Shown here: piece after piece, positions 1 through 13,200 of the stretch
Layout of the letters: the number at the start of each line of letters is the position of its first letter
Position numbering within the stretch: position 1 is the stretch's first letter
Assembly (NCBI RefSeq): GCF_040958095.1
Contig: NC_091152.1
Coordinates: forward strand, 19,080,381-19,144,380
DNA: 64,000 nucleotides
Source: Procambarus clarkii
Lineage: Eukaryota; Arthropoda; Malacostraca; Decapoda; Cambaridae
Reading direction: 5' to 3'
Translations under genes and position numbers: made by a program
Notes under the pieces: model-generated
The model's database searches: none
What the model saw: only the letters and a program-made list of their open reading frames with translations
Told to the model about the DNA's origin: nothing

Positions 1-400
1 GTGACGTTCATGATCTAAATGTGTGGTATGCAACAGTGGTTCCCCGGTGTCCTCAAATGTTGCTGTTGTTTAAACACCAAACAGTGTGTAATCTTTTCAC
101 TCTCCTGACACCAATTCTCGAGCTACGTATTTCCTTTTGGTATCAATGTGTTGGTAATAAAATTCTCTACAAGATCATATGTATAAAATGTCACCAAAGC
201 ATTAGCTATTCCACCACGAAATAAATAAAAACGTAGATCACTCGCCGTCTCGCCGTACGCCCAAACAGCTACAAAATGTTCATACTCTTTTGTTTGTTGT
301 CAGCTCCACATTAGTCCTACAGCGTTAAATTTTATATCACTGAACTCGCAATAAAATTCTCTACACAGACATATGCATATAAATGTAGAATCATGATCGC
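1..400. repeat. Two diverged satellite-like monomers
   Basis: Two segments about 192 bp apart share the block 'aataaaattctctaca' followed by a 'catatg(c/t)ata' core (near 158 and 350). The same core recurs twice in a tighter array at 12.05-12.6 kb, so these look like dispersed monomers of one satellite family. No coding exon is recognisable; short ORFs here lack splice context and family resemblance. Confidence 0.4.
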
Positions 401-680
401 GGCCAACACAAGAGTGTGTGAAGTGGGCGATTACCCTCGTTGTGTCACCAACTCAATAGTCTCTCCTCTAAGTTACAATACAATGCCGTTTTCTCAAATA
501 GGCACTGTGCCTATTAGAGAAAACGGAAATTTAATGGCAAACATATTCATACAAACCCCAAGTCGATCGAGTAGTATATACCCACTATAACACGGGCCGT
601 AAATGTACGACGCGACCTCACAAGCGCTTAAATAAACCGCCCGTACATCCAAGTGTAGGGGCAGGAAAGTGTTATGATTC

Positions 681-830
681 GCTACTTGGAATAAAAAGTT
701 CCAAGTAGCACGGGCTATGGTGAGCCCGTAGTGTACTTACCTGGCACAGGAGCGGGGCAAGTAGCACGGGCTATGGTGAGCCCGTTGTGGACTTACCTGG
801 CACAGGAGCGGTGCTGTGCAGTGTCCTCAA
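681..830 (+). repeat. Dispersed double-hairpin repeat, partly duplicated
   Basis: An 11-bp inverted repeat (GCTACTTGGAA / TTCCAAGTAGC) is followed at once by a second hairpin, ACGGGCT-6 nt-AGCCCGT. The second hairpin plus its trailing 'gtggacttacctggcacaggagcg' region is repeated directly about 60 bp downstream. The same double hairpin recurs near 29.2 kb, 32.34 kb and, decayed, 48.10 kb, so it belongs to a mobile or satellite family. I cannot assign it to a class. Confidence 0.5.
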
Positions 831-1068
831 AGGTATCGTCAATATTTGTAGGAGAGACGCTGCGTGAACCTCCACCAGTCGCCATGACGCCTCCTCCCCC
901 CTGCCCATGTCTTACTTTTTGTTTACCAACTTGTACAATTGCTGATTTCTGCCATGTTCCCCCTTTTTTATTTTTTATTCCTCAACACAATTTATACCTA
1001 ATCCCAATTATTATTAAGTTTTAGTCTAAGTTAGTTTAGTCTAAGTTTAGTCTTTTAGTCTATTTTAC

Positions 1069-1141
1069 TTTACTAGGTGCCCCCCCCCCAACACCTTGCC
1101 CGAAACGCTATGCGTATTAGTGGTTTTAATAATAATAATAA

Positions 1142-1186
<45 letters not shown>

Positions 1187-1195
1187 TTATTTTTG
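1069..1195 (+). repeat. 3' tail of tRNA-SINE family with (AAT)n
   Basis: The segment 'cccgaaacgctatgcgta' leading into 'agtggtttt' and a long AAT run matches the 3' tail of the complete SINE at 10.71-10.96 kb. The tRNA-like head is absent, so this is a 5'-truncated copy. Related tails occur at 1.48, 4.24, 30.46 and 33.05 kb. Confidence 0.5.
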
Positions 1196-1483
1196 AACAG
1201 TACATACATAGTTGCAGAGTTACGGTACAAACATTCTGTTAGATTTCATGATAGAGCTCCCTGAAAACACAAACTGTAACTGTCTCTATTTTCCGCTTGT
1301 TACAACTAGGAATAAAGTTGTTACATCTTGGCTTAACATGTTTATGACGTATTAGAACGGTTATAGTGTTATAACTGGTTAGGTAGTGTTAAAAACATGT
1401 TCGAACGTTGTAGCAACGTCTTAGTTTCGGTGTGTGTTTGGCGGGAGGTAGTACATACAATACCTATATATATATATATATTA

Positions 1484-1597
1484 TATATTTATTTACTTTA
1501 TTTATTTATATACAAGAAGGTACATTGGGTTAGAGAGAATACATAGCATAGTATTTACAATCTCGCAAAGCCACTAGTACGCATAGCGTTTCGGCCA
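1484..1597 (-). repeat. 3' tail of tRNA-SINE family, inverted
   Basis: On the minus strand this reads from the 'cgaaacgctatgcg' block through 'agtggctttg' to a TAAA-rich tail, the same 3' end as the SINE at 10.71-10.96 kb. It is 5'-truncated. The stretch from 1600 to 2280 shows no gene or repeat I can name. Confidence 0.5.
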
Positions 1598-2269
1598 TTA
1601 GTTGAACTTATAGCTAGATTTTGATCTACACTGTGTAATGTCTCATATAGAATAGGGTAGCAGCACATTGTTGTGTATACCTAAACATGTTAATACAAAA
1701 AAAATAAAATCTGTTTTATCCCAATGTATTCGTGTTTTGGTATTGTATTTGTTATTGCTGTTGTGTTCGAACTATCTTCCAGAACATTTTTATTTAATAT
1801 ACATAACACCGATTAAAGTACTTTACGTGTATAGTAAATCACATTTAATAATAAATATGAAAGAATAAAAAAAACATTGTTTAATAAAGGGATAATACTT
1901 TCATCTTGTGTATATTAAATAATGTTATTTAACCTCGGTGGTGTACCGAAGTCAGCGCCGTTAGATCAGGACACCACATCCCCAGAGGTGAGTGGCGACA
2001 GCTGATTGTCGGTGAGTTATTTGGCTATTTTAACGTTTAATAATTCAGATTGTGGACGATATTGTCAATGTAATATTAGTCAATCATTACATAGACGAAG
2101 TACATGGCGAAAACTTTGATTGTAGTCTAGGTTTATATAGGTAATTTAGAGTTTCAGTTTGGGATTGTGTTTTGTGGGAAGGATTGTTGAGCAGTCGGCC
2201 AGTCACTACCTCTCTTGGCTACAATCGATCTCGAAGCCATATACAGAATTGTGTAACTAAGCTCATCAA

Positions 2270-2400
2270 GATTGTAACTTGCTTAGCTAAATGAATTGTG
2301 GGGTTCAGTCCCTGAGCCCATTATGGGCCTCTGTAACCCTTTCCACTACCGCCCACAAGATGGGTATGGGGGGGCATAATAAAGGGCAATAACATCCTCA
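2270..2400 (+). repeat. Dispersed repeat, likely LINE 3' end
   Basis: The run 'ccctctgtaat/acc-ctttt-cactaccgc-cacaagatgggtatggg' ending in 'cataataaa' is matched by a diverged copy at 57.29-57.40 kb. The AATAAA-like end suggests a retroelement 3' terminus, but no coding part is attached here. Confidence 0.35.
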
Positions 2401-2660
2401 CCCAACACAATCTCGTCTAGTGTGGGGTTACTGTCGTATAATATTTATCCGAGGGCCATTAATACTAGTGGTCTCGACTGAGGACAGGAAGACAAGCGGC
2501 TTTTCAATGGTACCCCCTAATTCGTTCTGATAATTTTGTTTGAAAGATGGATTTTAAAATGCAAGTGTTCTGGTATATACGGCTTCGGCTGGTAGGTGGC
2601 TCCGTGGGTTTATAACCCTGTAGGTGGGAAAATGCATCTCTTGTTTTCTGTCCTATATTG

Positions 2661-2898
2661 TGTTATCTTGAGATGATTTCGGGGCTTTAGTGTCCCCGCG
2701 GCCCGGTCCTCGACCAGGCCTCCACCCCGTCCCCTCAATAAGCAGCCCGTGACAGCTGACTAACTCCCAGGTACCTATTTTACTGGGGCATAGGGGTGAA
2801 AGAAACTCTGCCCATTGTATCTCGCCGGCGCCCGAGATCGAACCCGGGACCACAGGATCACAAGTCCTGTGTGCTGTCCGCTCGGCCGACCGGCTCCC
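2661..2898 (-). mobile_element. tRNA-derived SINE (Thr-like head)
   Basis: On the minus strand the copy begins with a tRNA-like head containing an A-box-like GGCCGAGCGG and a B-box GGTTCGATCTC-type block, then a ~165-bp body ending in 'catctcaagataac'. The anticodon-loop position in the better copies reads TGT (Thr-like). Six long copies of this family occur in the window (2.66, 6.98, 13.18, 20.95, 22.85, 24.19 kb), four plus and two minus. All ORFs over them are artefacts. Confidence 0.85.
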
Positions 2899-3304
2899 TG
2901 CTTGTTGGGCTTGAAATACAGTAGTTCCTCCTTGTTGTGGTACATCTGGCATTTTAAAGACTTTGTCTGGATCAACATCCTCCAAATTGGTCAGTCCTGA
3001 GTATTTGAAATTTCGATGAAATCCACCCTATCAAGCCTGGTTTGCAGTGTTAGACCTGTGGCCCTCGACCGCTCCTGGTACGAGAGTTGACTTGGTTCTG
3101 GAATGATGTGTGTTGCCCGGTGTTGAACTCTCCAAAGCAGCTGTGTTCTTCTGACGACGGAGTCTCCATGTTTGGATACAATAATCCAAGTGGGGCACAC
3201 CAAAGATTTATATTATTGGGATAATTTATTCGCTAGAAGTTGAATATGTACCTTCTTTTCCTTAGTCAAAGGTATGCTTGATTACTCCGCAAATTTGGTT
3301 AATT

Positions 3305-3991
<687 letters not shown>

Positions 3992-4235
3992 AATATATAT
4001 AATATATAAATAAAACACACACACAGTATATACTGCTGCTCCTACTTGTGCGACTTCCAGTGAATGGTAGATTCTGTTAAAATGTCTTGATTTATCTACT
4101 CATTCGTAAAGTCTAGCCTTATTAACCAAATTGAGCTTTAGCCTAACCATCAAATAGTCTTATACTCGAGATTGGAGCTTTACTTATTTTCTCCATTTTG
4201 AAACCAGTTTTCATTTTTTTTATATTTACAGCCTA

Positions 4236-4345
4236 CCTTATTTATTTATTTATTTATATACAAGAAGGTACATTGGGTTTGTGAGAATACATAGCATGGT
4301 ACAGTATTTACACTCTTGTAAAGCCACTAATACGCGCAGCGTTTA
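4236..4345 (-). repeat. 3' tail of tRNA-SINE family, inverted
   Basis: Minus-strand copy of the same tail found at 1.48 and 10.7 kb, from 'aaacgctgcgcgt' through 'agtggctttacaag' to a TAAA tail. It lies 75 bp upstream of the SLC7A6OS start codon, so it sits in the presumptive 5' UTR or promoter region. Confidence 0.5.
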
Positions 4346-4420
4346 TCCTTCATTAAATTGCTTATTTTTAGAGTAAAAAAAATACAACAACGAATTATCT
4401 TTCAGAAATAAATATCGAGG

Positions 4421-4580
4421 ATGGCTACATTAATTCGCATCAAGCGCCGATTTTCTGAGGAACCGTCGCCTGCTATCGTTGTGGAGTCTAAACGGTTGCG
4501 GACTGAGTGCTACAGCTGCTGATGACTCTAAAAATGCTGTGCCGACTATTCTGAAGAGAGTTGCAACTGTAAATTCAAAG
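4421..4580 (+). CDS. SLC7A6OS: SLC7A6OS exon 1 (start; frame break inside)
   Basis: ATG at 4421 opens MATLIRIKRRFSEEPSPAIV, then VESKRLRT, very like the human N terminus. In that frame a TGA follows at 4520. Skipping one base near 4505 restores SATAADDSKNAVPTILKRVA and TVNSK, which again matches the family. The donor is AAG|GTGAAG at 4581, phase 0, and it joins exon 2 so that 'VATVNSK-DELLKPEL' parallels human VATVCSQ-EEPVQPLL. A second phase-0 donor candidate 36 nt downstream fits worse. An AG at 4403-4405 upstream may mark a 5' UTR splice acceptor. Confidence 0.75.
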
Positions 4581-7500
4581 GTGAAGGTTTCCATTTTAAG
4601 TGATGTGAAGGTTGTTGGTTCAGCACACACAGAGATCACACTAGCTGTGATGCATCAAGTGAACAAATCCACAAGGGCCGTGACGAGGATTCGAACCTGC
4701 GTCCGGGAGCATCCCAGACACTGCTCAGTCGATTAAGGCAGTGTCTGGGATGCTCCTGGACGCAGGTTCGAATCCTCGTCACGGCCCTTGTGGATTTCTT
4801 TTGTTGGTTCAGTTTTTGTTGTACCTGTATATTTGACTGATCTCTACAAAATTCTGGATTTGATTTGGTTTTTCTTTGATGCACTGGTGTGTGTGTATAT
4901 AGTATTGTACTAACATTAGAGATCTCTCAGTACAGAAACCCTTGGGCTGTACCCCCCTGTTTATACTAGACAATATTGTGGTGTGCAGGAAAATTATACA
5001 TTTTTTCTATTAATATATTTAAAAGGCATTCCCAGATCATAGGAAAATTATTAAAGAATTTTGACTTTGGCCATGGTGAAGCTAAGGAAATCTCGTGATG
5101 ACACGATGGAGCAGTTGCCCTGTGAAAGTGTCCCAGGCTAGACATGGGGCAGGAGTTGCTGTGAAGATCATTTTTAAATTTACTGTATTTCTGTCTTGAT
5201 TTTTTTCAGTTATATTATTGAATTGTATATCATTTGAGCAGGTAACGCTCTGCCACTTCGCTGAGAACGCCACGCAAAAAGTCAGCAAACTAATACAGAC
5301 TTCTGCTGGGTACTAAAGACCAGATAAGTCACAACCCTCCTAAAGAACTCTTCCAACAATGTACACAAATGATCAAAACTTTCTCAAAACGAGCATGCAC
5401 TCATTCACCACGAGTCTCCAACTCATTTTGGGAGGGAGGGAGGGATGGATGGCCAGGGCTCTTGATGTCCACTGGCTCAAGCCCTCGGTTCCTCCACTGA
5501 TGCGACACCTTCCAAACAACTGTAGTAGGGCACCAGGATCATCGGTAGCTGTGACTGGTCTATTTTTTTTTTTTTTTCCAGCAAAGTGCTTCTCTGGACT
5601 TTGTCCTGTGTGCTTTTGTTTTGTATATTTGTGGTGTAGCATGGGGACAGGAAGGAACTGGGACAGATTGTCTGCTAGAGTTGGACATTCTCTGAATGTG
5701 AATTATGTGGAGAACCAAACTTGATGAAGCTAGCAGATGAGTTACATGCAATGTCCCTGCTCCAAATGACAACTGACCGAAGCAAGTCCAACCATGGAGC
5801 CAGAGTACGGAGCCCGGAGGAATCGGAAACCGCGTCAGGGCATGCCACATGGTTGCAATCTCCCATGCTGTACTGTGCAACCAAATAAAAAGAAAAACGA
5901 CCCTGAGTGTCCTGGCAAGTGCCTGTCGCAATGCCTAAACCAAGAACCAAGGTGTCCGTAAAGAAGTTGAGCGAGGGCAGAGGAAGGCACCGAGGAACTG
6001 AACCTTAAAAAGCACAAGTAGGAAGCCGGCAACGTAGCAGCTGGAAAAAAGCAATCGGGGTCAGCACGGAATGATCGTGGCAGCAGTGAACTGTTATTAG
6101 TTTATTATTCTGACTACAAATCTCCAGAGCCATTGTCTACTTCTTGAGGGTTGTCAAGTATTAGTTCTCTTGCCCTTGGTCGTTCCTTCACTATGACAGC
6201 AACACCCCACCCCCCTCCCTCCCCCCCTAGCTTTTCTTAATTTTTTTTGTTGCATCATTGAATAGCATGGCCCCTCGGGAATACTATACCACCTTGTTTT
6301 AAATTTTATCATTCAGTTTCATCTCTGCTAGTGCAACAATATCTGGCATCTTCAAGCTATATTATCATTTAACTCGCCCTTCCCTATCTGTTGTATACAC
6401 AATTTTCAGGAACATGTTTCTCCTCCTCCTTGTGCATTCACTCTTCTTTCTTCTAACGATTTTGTTGGTATGCCGTTGTGTACCATCTCGCCAGCTTGCC
6501 AATCCCTGTCACCTCGTAGAAAAAAATCTTGTACAGTATTCTCATTTAAACGTTTTACTTCAGATGGGTTAAGTTTCATCTTCTGTCTTCCTTTGAAAGG
6601 TCTTGTCTTAATGATCGTTGTTTCCCATCCTCATCATTTTTAAATTTCTTGGCATTTCTATGCACTTCCGTCATTTGCTTCACTTCGTTTAATGTATCCC
6701 TTAAAGGGCAAATCTTGCCTTTTACGAGTTTTCCAATTCTCTGAAAATTGCGAACGTTTTCCTTTATTGATAGGCCTTTCCCTAAAACTACTATTTTCTC
6801 ATTGATTTTTTTCCTCTTCTGTTGCTCTGTCCATCCTAGATGGTATCTCCTCTTCTAAACACCCAACCACTTGGGCTGGACGGTAGAGGACTCGTCTGAG
6901 TGTATGGTTTGGACAAGACTTGCATCATAACGATTACTGGTCATGTGATGAGTCTATACTCAGTTCTTGGTAATGCCGACCGGTCGGCCGAGCGGACAGC
7001 ACGCTGGACTTGTGATCCTGTGGTCCTGGGTTCGATCCCGGGCGCCGGCGAGAAACAATGGGCAGAGTTTCTTTCATCCTATGCCCCTGTTACCTAGCAG
7101 TAAAATAGGTACCTGGGTGTTAGTCAGCTGTCACAGGCTACTTCCTGGGGATGGAGGCCTGGTCGAGGACCGGGCCGCGGGGACACTAAAGCCCCGAAAT
7201 CATCTCAAGATAACCTCAAGATGCACTCAGAAGAGTGAAAGACTTGCTATAGTTCAAATTGTTACATAAAAAAAAACATACACAAATGTGGGTTTTTTAT
7301 CCTATGTTATTATATCTGTGATAATACCTTACCATTATCAGTTTTGAACCCATTTGATGTCCATGGTTCCTATGTCTCTTGGAAAGCCAGATTCTGATTC
7401 TGGCTCCCAGGTTAAAGTGGGTCTTGGAAGCGTGGTACAATATTAAAGCTTGGCATTACCAGCGCTTAAACTCCCTAGAGCTACAGAGCGCCTATTGGGA

Positions 7501-10229
7501 AAAAGATGTTTCATTACAAGAAAGCTTCTTGTAATGAAAGCAAGAAAGCAAGCAGGTACATTTGATGTTAAAAAAATTTAATGTTTTTGTATAAAAGTTG
7601 GTTTATATAATATTTATAAGTCCATATTCAAAGATGAGTTTTCTGTAGTTTGCTTCAAGGAAACTTCCCAAAATTTCTTTAATTATCCCAAAAAGACGAA
7701 CACTCGGAATCCAGATGAATAGATTTAGGGGGTTCAGCTCTTATGAACTGAACCCCCAAAATCAGGGGGGTTGCAGGTAAATTAACCTCTTTACTGCACT
7801 CATTGAGATACAGTATCTTGTTTGATGGGTAGTACATGCTGAGAAAATTCATTGTAAGTTTAGCAAATTATTAAAAACTCCCATCGGTTCACTGGGCTTG
7901 CATCTGCTTTCTCAAACCTCCAGTAAACAGACACCTTCTTGGGATAAACAAAATTGTCTGTATCGACCATGTCATTTGACCATGTCGTAGCTCGGTCGAT
8001 TAACGCAGCGTCTGGAATGCTCTCGGACGCAGGTTCGAATCCTCATCACGGCCCTTGTGGATTTGTTCATTTGATGCATCACGCAATTGGGATTTCTGTG
8101 TGTATTGTCTGTATCCTTTCCTGACTGAGAGCCTTGTTACTCACTGAGCAACCAAGGGTAGTGCATGCAGCAAGAGCTCGCATCAGTGCCATGCAGTTCG
8201 ATACTTCTGCACCACTCGATAATGATGAATAAATTAACTGATTATTTTTGGAGTGTATCGGTCTTTACCTCGGTCAAGATCATCCATGTACAAGGTTCAG
8301 ATAAAAGTGAACACAATGCTGGTTATGATCACAGCAATAGGTAGGCATTCACAGCACACAACTGCAGTTTCATGTGTCTCTACACATTATGAATATATGA
8401 CCTCTTGTTCATTTTGAAAATTGTTGAAAATTATTATTTATGATGTAGTGGCAGGAATCTAATAATAATAGCAGTGTTGTGACTAGATTAGTGATGTTCA
8501 TAGTACTGTAAGTACACAATCTTTTAATGGTTTCAATCGGCACTTGAAATGTAGGTTGTGTGTACAGCATAATACTAATAATGGCTAAAATGGTATTTTT
8601 TTGTCCAAAGAATCTATGTATGTTAGTGACACAAATGTTATGTATAATTATGTTCTGCATAATTTATTGTAGACATTTCTCAAAATAGCTGAAAAAAAAA
8701 AAGTCTGTGACGTTGATATAAATCTGTAAATATATTCGTGGTAATTTCTGCTGCCCACCTGGCCTGATAGACCTTCACGGTTTTCAGAACCCTGACCTTG
8801 TTAATCAGCACTTATGAATTGAGGATGATTTTCCTCTCTCGACCATATCCACAGAAACCTACAGAAATTTTTTGTAGTCCCCTGTGATCAGGGAATGCAT
8901 TTTCACTATTAGATACAAATAATTTTTCTGTAATTTTTTTGTGCGTGCCACGGAGTCGTCATATTGAACAGGGGCGCACTGCAGTGATTAAGACATGCTG
9001 ATTGAATCAATTTATTTTATATTAATTTTTCAGGATGAACTTCTGAAACCAGAACTGCTGAAGACCATAGAAAAGGAATATAAGAAAGGATGGGAGTTAC
9101 GAGAGCAGTACAAAAAACTGGGTAAACCCGGGTCATATCGGGATACTGCCAAGCTTGAAGCCAAAGAGAGGATCAAGAACAAGCGATATATGGTGAGTCA
9201 TTACTTTTGTTTGTGCATTCCCTGTCTTTTTAAATGCTGTAATTCGTTGCACACGGCAGTATGGTAACAATTATGTTTATACTATGAATTTTATAGCTAG
9301 TACATATCTGTACTGACAAAGCTAATGAATATATTGGGCAAAAAATTAGGAAACCATCATGAGTTCATCAGAACTCTTGGTTGCAATCATTTTATCATGT
9401 CGTGACCTAGTTGACTAGGGCGTGTGCATGGGTGCCTGGGAACACCCACCGCATAGCTTCACATAGCTAAGACTGGTAGCAGTCTTTCTTGTAAACATAT
9501 GTTATTGAATATGACCAAAAGGGTAAGATTAATAATTCTAACACGAATCTTCTCAATATTTCTTACGTTCTTCTTCACTGTCGAGGGTAATTGATAAAGT
9601 AACTCTCCAAAATTAATTTTTATTCCTAGTCTGACGTCTAAACGCGTTTCGTAATTCCTTATTACATTTTCAAAGACTTGATTTACATGCACAATACATT
9701 CATACTTGTACTCGTTTTTGGGTGAGGTGATATGGGACAAAAGTTTTGGGCGAGGTGAAATATAAGACAGAACACGAAACAATGGGTATGAGAACATAAG
9801 AATGGAAATAACTGCAGAAGGCCTATTGGCCCATACTTCTTGCTGCTTTCATATTGGTTCGGGGTCTTGAAGTGGGTAGAATATACCCGTAGTTGTGCAT
9901 TAATTGGCTGTCGATTGCTGGTGTTGACTTTTTGATGTGTAGTGCCTCGCTGATGTCAAGTCTATCGCTGTATTTATTGATGAGTTCTGTGTTGCTTGTT
10001 AAGATTTCTCTGGTGATGGTCTGGTTGTGAGAAGATATTATATGTTCCTTGATGGAGCCCTGTTGTTTGTGCAGTTAATCGCCTGGAAAGAGACGTTGTT
10101 GTCTTGCCTATATACTGAGTTCTTTGGGGATTACAGGCCCCAAGCGGGCATGTGAAGGCATAGACGACGTTGGTTTCCTTCAAGGCGTTCTGTTTGGTGT
10201 CTGGAGAGTTTTTCATGAGTACGTTGGCT

Positions 10230-10261
<32 letters not shown>

Positions 10262-13200
10262 TAGTAGATTGCCAATTGTATTTTCTGATTTTTGTCTGTA
10301 GGGATAACGTTTCTATCAATAATATCTTTCAGGACCCTTTCCTCTGTTTTATCAGTCGTCGAAAAGAAGTTCCTGTAAAACAGTCTAATTGGGGGGTATA
10401 AGTGCTGTGTTAGTTGACTCTTCAACAAAACCGTTGTTGACTTCAACGGTCAACAAAACCGTTGAAGACGTCATAAAAAGAAAGGTGAAACTCCACGCAA
10501 CCTCCGAAGAGTAAACTAACATGTTACGGCCCTCTCGGGACGCAACGGGGTCCTTACTCTGATGTTGTTAGAGGAAGATATAATGTATCCGTTCCCAAGC
10601 CAGTAGTGGCTATCAAGGGATGAGATCCGTGATGCAAGTAACTTAAAGGGAGTAGGGAAAGAAAGTTAAGAACTTAATATTATGGTTAATTGTTAATGGT
10701 TAATTGGTATATACAAGAGTTTTTACATTCTTGTAAAGCCACTATTACGCGTAGCGTTTCGGGCAAGGTCCTTAACCCTAATTTCCCCGGAATACGACCC
10801 CGCCGAATCGTTTAACAACCAGGTACCCATTCACTGCTGGGTGAACAGAGGCTACAGTTAAGGATTGGCACCCGGTCAATCCTCCCCGGCCAGGATTCGA
10901 ACCCAAGGCAAGGCGCTTGCGAAACGCCAGGCGAGTATCTTACCACTGCGCCACGGAGACTGCTGAATTATAATTATTACCATCACCGTTTAAATATATA
11001 AAATTAATGAGTGCACAAGGGGGAGGGGTATTAACACTAGACAAGGGGATTATTCACAAATTAGTCTTCTGCTGAAGACTCTGGATCAAGAAGCTAGGTG
11101 CTGAGTCCGCGGTGCTTTCTTCGTGGCCTCAAGACGTGTCCTCTGAGAATGCCGAGCCTACCCGGGCCACAGGTCAGCCAAAACACAGGTCCACTGGGGG
11201 CACCGCCGTGGAGGCCGTCAACCACACGTCCAGCTGGTCTGCTGGCAGGTTCTGAGCCAACAAGGCTGGTACGGCCACTCCACGAACGATTAAAGGGGAA
11301 CGCCCTAGACAGGAGCCTCGTGTGACAACACAAGTCACTCTCCTGTCTTCAGTACTCCAGTGGATGATCGTCTCCAACAGTCGGTCCCGGGTAAATCCTT
11401 TTACTGCCACTCCACTGGCAGGCTAACACACCACAGTGTTCTTCCGGGGGGACGACTTCACAACAGCTGCAGCAACGTTCAAGGTATGGAGACTGGCTGC
11501 CTCGGGTAGACTGACTCGACTCCCATCACAGTAGTCCCAGGTCGACTCTGTAAACAGACACGTCATCAATGACTGGGACACACTAAAACACCTCGCTTAC
11601 GGGCTCGGGCACAAACACCTGACGTATCCAGTCCATAGATGGCGCTGTTGTCGGAGCACCACCTCACCAGAGGTCAGGAGCGGCTGTGTTGTGAGCTGCA
11701 CAGGACTGGAAACTGGCCCTCGTGGCTGGTACACCTTGTCCTCACCAGGTGTCGTCGTCCATTTGGCGGGGGTTTCAGGAGCTGACCCACAGATGGCGTG
11801 GTTGTCACTGCTCCAGGCTCGGACGCTGGATTCGGGTTCGTAACAATAAGGGGTACAACACTTGTACCCCTTATTAAACTGTTTTACAGGAACTTCTTTA
11901 TAGTTGCTTTCCTGTTCTAGTTGCCTTTCTTCAATCTAATATGAATGCTTGTCTCTGTTCGATTTCTTCAATCTCCCTGTTTAAATATTTCTTTGTATGG
12001 AAAGTTGTCTGCTTAACACTTTCGCTTTCCTGGCATGTGTACCCCAGCCTACCCCTAAAGTTGGCCGAGCATTTCGTGTGAGCGTGTAACCACACTAAAA
12101 TGTGTTCTCTTTTCAGTTTTCTCACCTCGATTTTCGTTGTACGTCGTTCATTTTGGTATTGAATTGTTCGAAATAGAATTCCCTACAGGGGTATATGCAT
12201 ACAAGGTCAAATGTCCGGCATGCCACCTGCACCAAACCCCAAAATCAGCTGAGCGTTCCCTATGAGCACGCAACAGCACTAAAATGTGTATTCTGCTTTT
12301 CAGTTTTCCCACCTCAAATCTTGTGCTACGTTGTTCATTTTGGTATCAATTTGTTCGCAATAGATTTCCCTACCAAAGTATATGCATATAAGGTTAAAAA
12401 AGCCTGCCCCCTGCCCCACCCCCCCCCCCCACCCCTGCCCCCCACAGGAAAGCCAAAAATTCAGCCAAGCGTTACCTGTGAGCGAGCACCCAGCCGCACG
12501 CCACAACTAAAATATGTATATTCTGTTCCGTTTTCTCGCCTCAATTTACATGCTACGTCGTTTATTCTGGTATCAAACTGTTTGCAATATAAAGGCGCAC
12601 ATTTTAAAACTAGTCCCATGATGATCAAGAAGCAAATTGAATTTTAACAAATCTTTTAAATTTTGGACGCAACATGCGTTCCCGCCGGACATCCGTAAAG
12701 TTATTAATGGATGCAGATTCCGTCTTCGGCGGACAAAAGTGTTAAGCATTTCCGCTATTTCTATTCTTCTTTTGAAGTGTTGTCTGCGTTCTCTATCTAC
12801 ATTGTACCTCTTTCTGGCTTTCCTCGACGGAACATGTTTCAGACAAACTTCACATGCTTCAGAAGAAGCCTTGGGTGAGTCAAGGATCTTGTTACCCATG
12901 TCTAGGCCCCAGGTTGAGATAGAGCACTGGCTGAGTAGGGCACACTGGTGGTTCACACACTTGTCCACTCGGCAAACCATGGTCGGCCTTCACAGCCGAG
13001 TATCCCAGACTGTCTGTTTGCTGTAATATATCTGGCAAACATCCCCAGTGCCCAGGTGTCCTCCTTAATTTGTCCTTCATAACCTGTGAATCCCCTACAG
13101 GTTCAGTGTAGCCTATAGATATTCTGCTCTCACCTTTAAGTACATTTTCTTTTTTTTAATGACAGTTCGGGAGGGGGGGAAGAGCTGGTCGGCCGAGCGG

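Noticed and set aside
681-830. Helitron 3' end suggested by the hairpin
   Set aside because: No CTRR terminus follows the hairpin at the expected distance, no TC start is found, and insertion between A and T is not shown.
1921-2060. Possible coding exon around 'cccagaggtgagtggcg'
   Set aside because: There is a donor-like sequence but no paired acceptor, no family resemblance and no consistent frame.
5359-6032. Overlapping ORFs of 65-123 codons on both strands
   Set aside because: Low complexity, no splice context, no domain; they lie in SLC7A6OS intron 1.
6978-7050. tRNA-Thr gene call on the SINE heads
   Set aside because: Each head is attached to the same ~165-bp body and 3' end, the acceptor stem does not close, and there are six copies. 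They are SINEs.
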